Assembly (NCBI RefSeq): GCF_000483485.1
Contig: NZ_KI519609.1
Location: 1,021,460-1,085,459 of the forward strand
DNA: 64,000 nucleotides
Origin: Thiomicrorhabdus chilensis DSM 12352
GTDB taxonomy: Bacteria > Pseudomonadota > Gammaproteobacteria > Thiomicrospirales > Thiomicrospiraceae
Direction: 5' to 3'
The translations under genes were made by a program, and so were the position numbers. Below the pieces are notes generated by a model. It saw only the letters and a program-made list of their open reading frames with translations, was not told the DNA's origin and ran no database searches. Of the stretch, positions 63,840 through 64,000 are shown in pieces (positions within the stretch are counted from its first letter, which is position 1; the number at the start of each line of letters is the position of its first letter).

Positions 63840-64000
63840 CTGAATTTCCTTTATATACGTTTTGCTTTAAACCATAAAGCGCTATATTACGCTTTATAGG
63901 AGTTTATGGTTGTTGATCCTCACCAAGCCTAGCGGGCAGACATTCGGTTTCATCGATGTCTAAAAATGGCTTTGGATTTCAGCTTGTAGGAGATTTATCG

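Noticed and set aside
1-64000. CRISPR array, prophage, insertion sequence or toxin-antitoxin locus
   Set aside because: No regularly spaced direct repeats, transposase, integrase or phage genes were found; the PIN domain in phoH2 is part of a fusion and has no antitoxin partner.

Overview
The window is a gene-dense stretch of a bacterial chromosome of moderate GC content, with no rRNA, tRNA, phage or insertion sequence. Most genes are clear gammaproteobacterial orthologues in conserved neighbourhoods: tsaE-amiB; fau(ygfA)-6S RNA-zapA / ygfB-pepP-ubiH-ubiI; dapA-bamC; and nrdR-ribD-ribE-ribB-ribH-nusB-thiL. A solitary soxB, codon usage that looks tuned for high expression, and several c-di-GMP genes suggest a chemolithoautotrophic sulfur oxidiser of the Thiomicrospira / Hydrogenovibrio / Thiomicrorhabdus group. 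That genus-level placement is inference.

Layout. 1-5.8 kb: mtfA, a DUF808 membrane protein, DUF6172, ppiC, DUF2058, a small lipoprotein and proS. 5.8-14.7 kb, mostly minus strand: a GGDEF-EAL protein abutting a solute-binding lipoprotein, a YdfG-like dehydrogenase, AsmA, YjdF, an APC permease and a small lipoprotein. 15-22 kb: dgt, queG, divergent tsaE-amiB, and a Cache-PAS-PAS-GGDEF protein. 22-28.9 kb: fau, 6S RNA, zapA, then ygfB-pepP-ubiH-ubiI and a K+ channel. 29-38 kb: a LysR regulator, PIN-PhoH, bcp, dapA-bamC and purL. 38-45 kb: soxB, an atypical CobT-like protein, and a minus-strand operon ettA - degenerate GGDEF - exported DsrE-like protein. 45-54 kb: glyA, the nrdR-riboflavin-nusB operon, thiL and DAHP synthase. 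54-64 kb: prepilin peptidase, queD, ispA, peroxiredoxin, a CBS protein, fumC-thioredoxin, a hybrid kinase/response regulator pair and a DUF5610 protein. The last 160 bases hold no recognisable gene, although a Shine-Dalgarno-like AGGAG lies about ten bases from the end.

How the genes work together. Pathways represented are riboflavin synthesis (ribD, ribE, ribB, ribH), ubiquinone (ubiH, ubiI, with ispA for the prenyl precursor), queuosine (queD, queG), lysine/peptidoglycan (dapA, amiB), purines (purL), thiosulfate oxidation (soxB) and peroxide defence (two peroxiredoxins, thioredoxin). Three GGDEF proteins, two of them apparently active, a hybrid kinase and a LuxR-type regulator form a sizeable signalling set.

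The most unusual signal is not a gene. The 8-bp palindrome CAGGCCTG occurs 17 times in 64 kb, where about one is expected. Ten copies share an asymmetric flank (consensus near GAAAATSARCAGGCCTGNYT), and nine of those ten point the same way. Many lie between genes. Those inside genes write the same peptide words (ENQQAC, ENEQAW) into unrelated proteins. It looks like a DNA uptake sequence or another chromosome-wide recognition word. A prepilin peptidase gene is present, but nothing here proves uptake.
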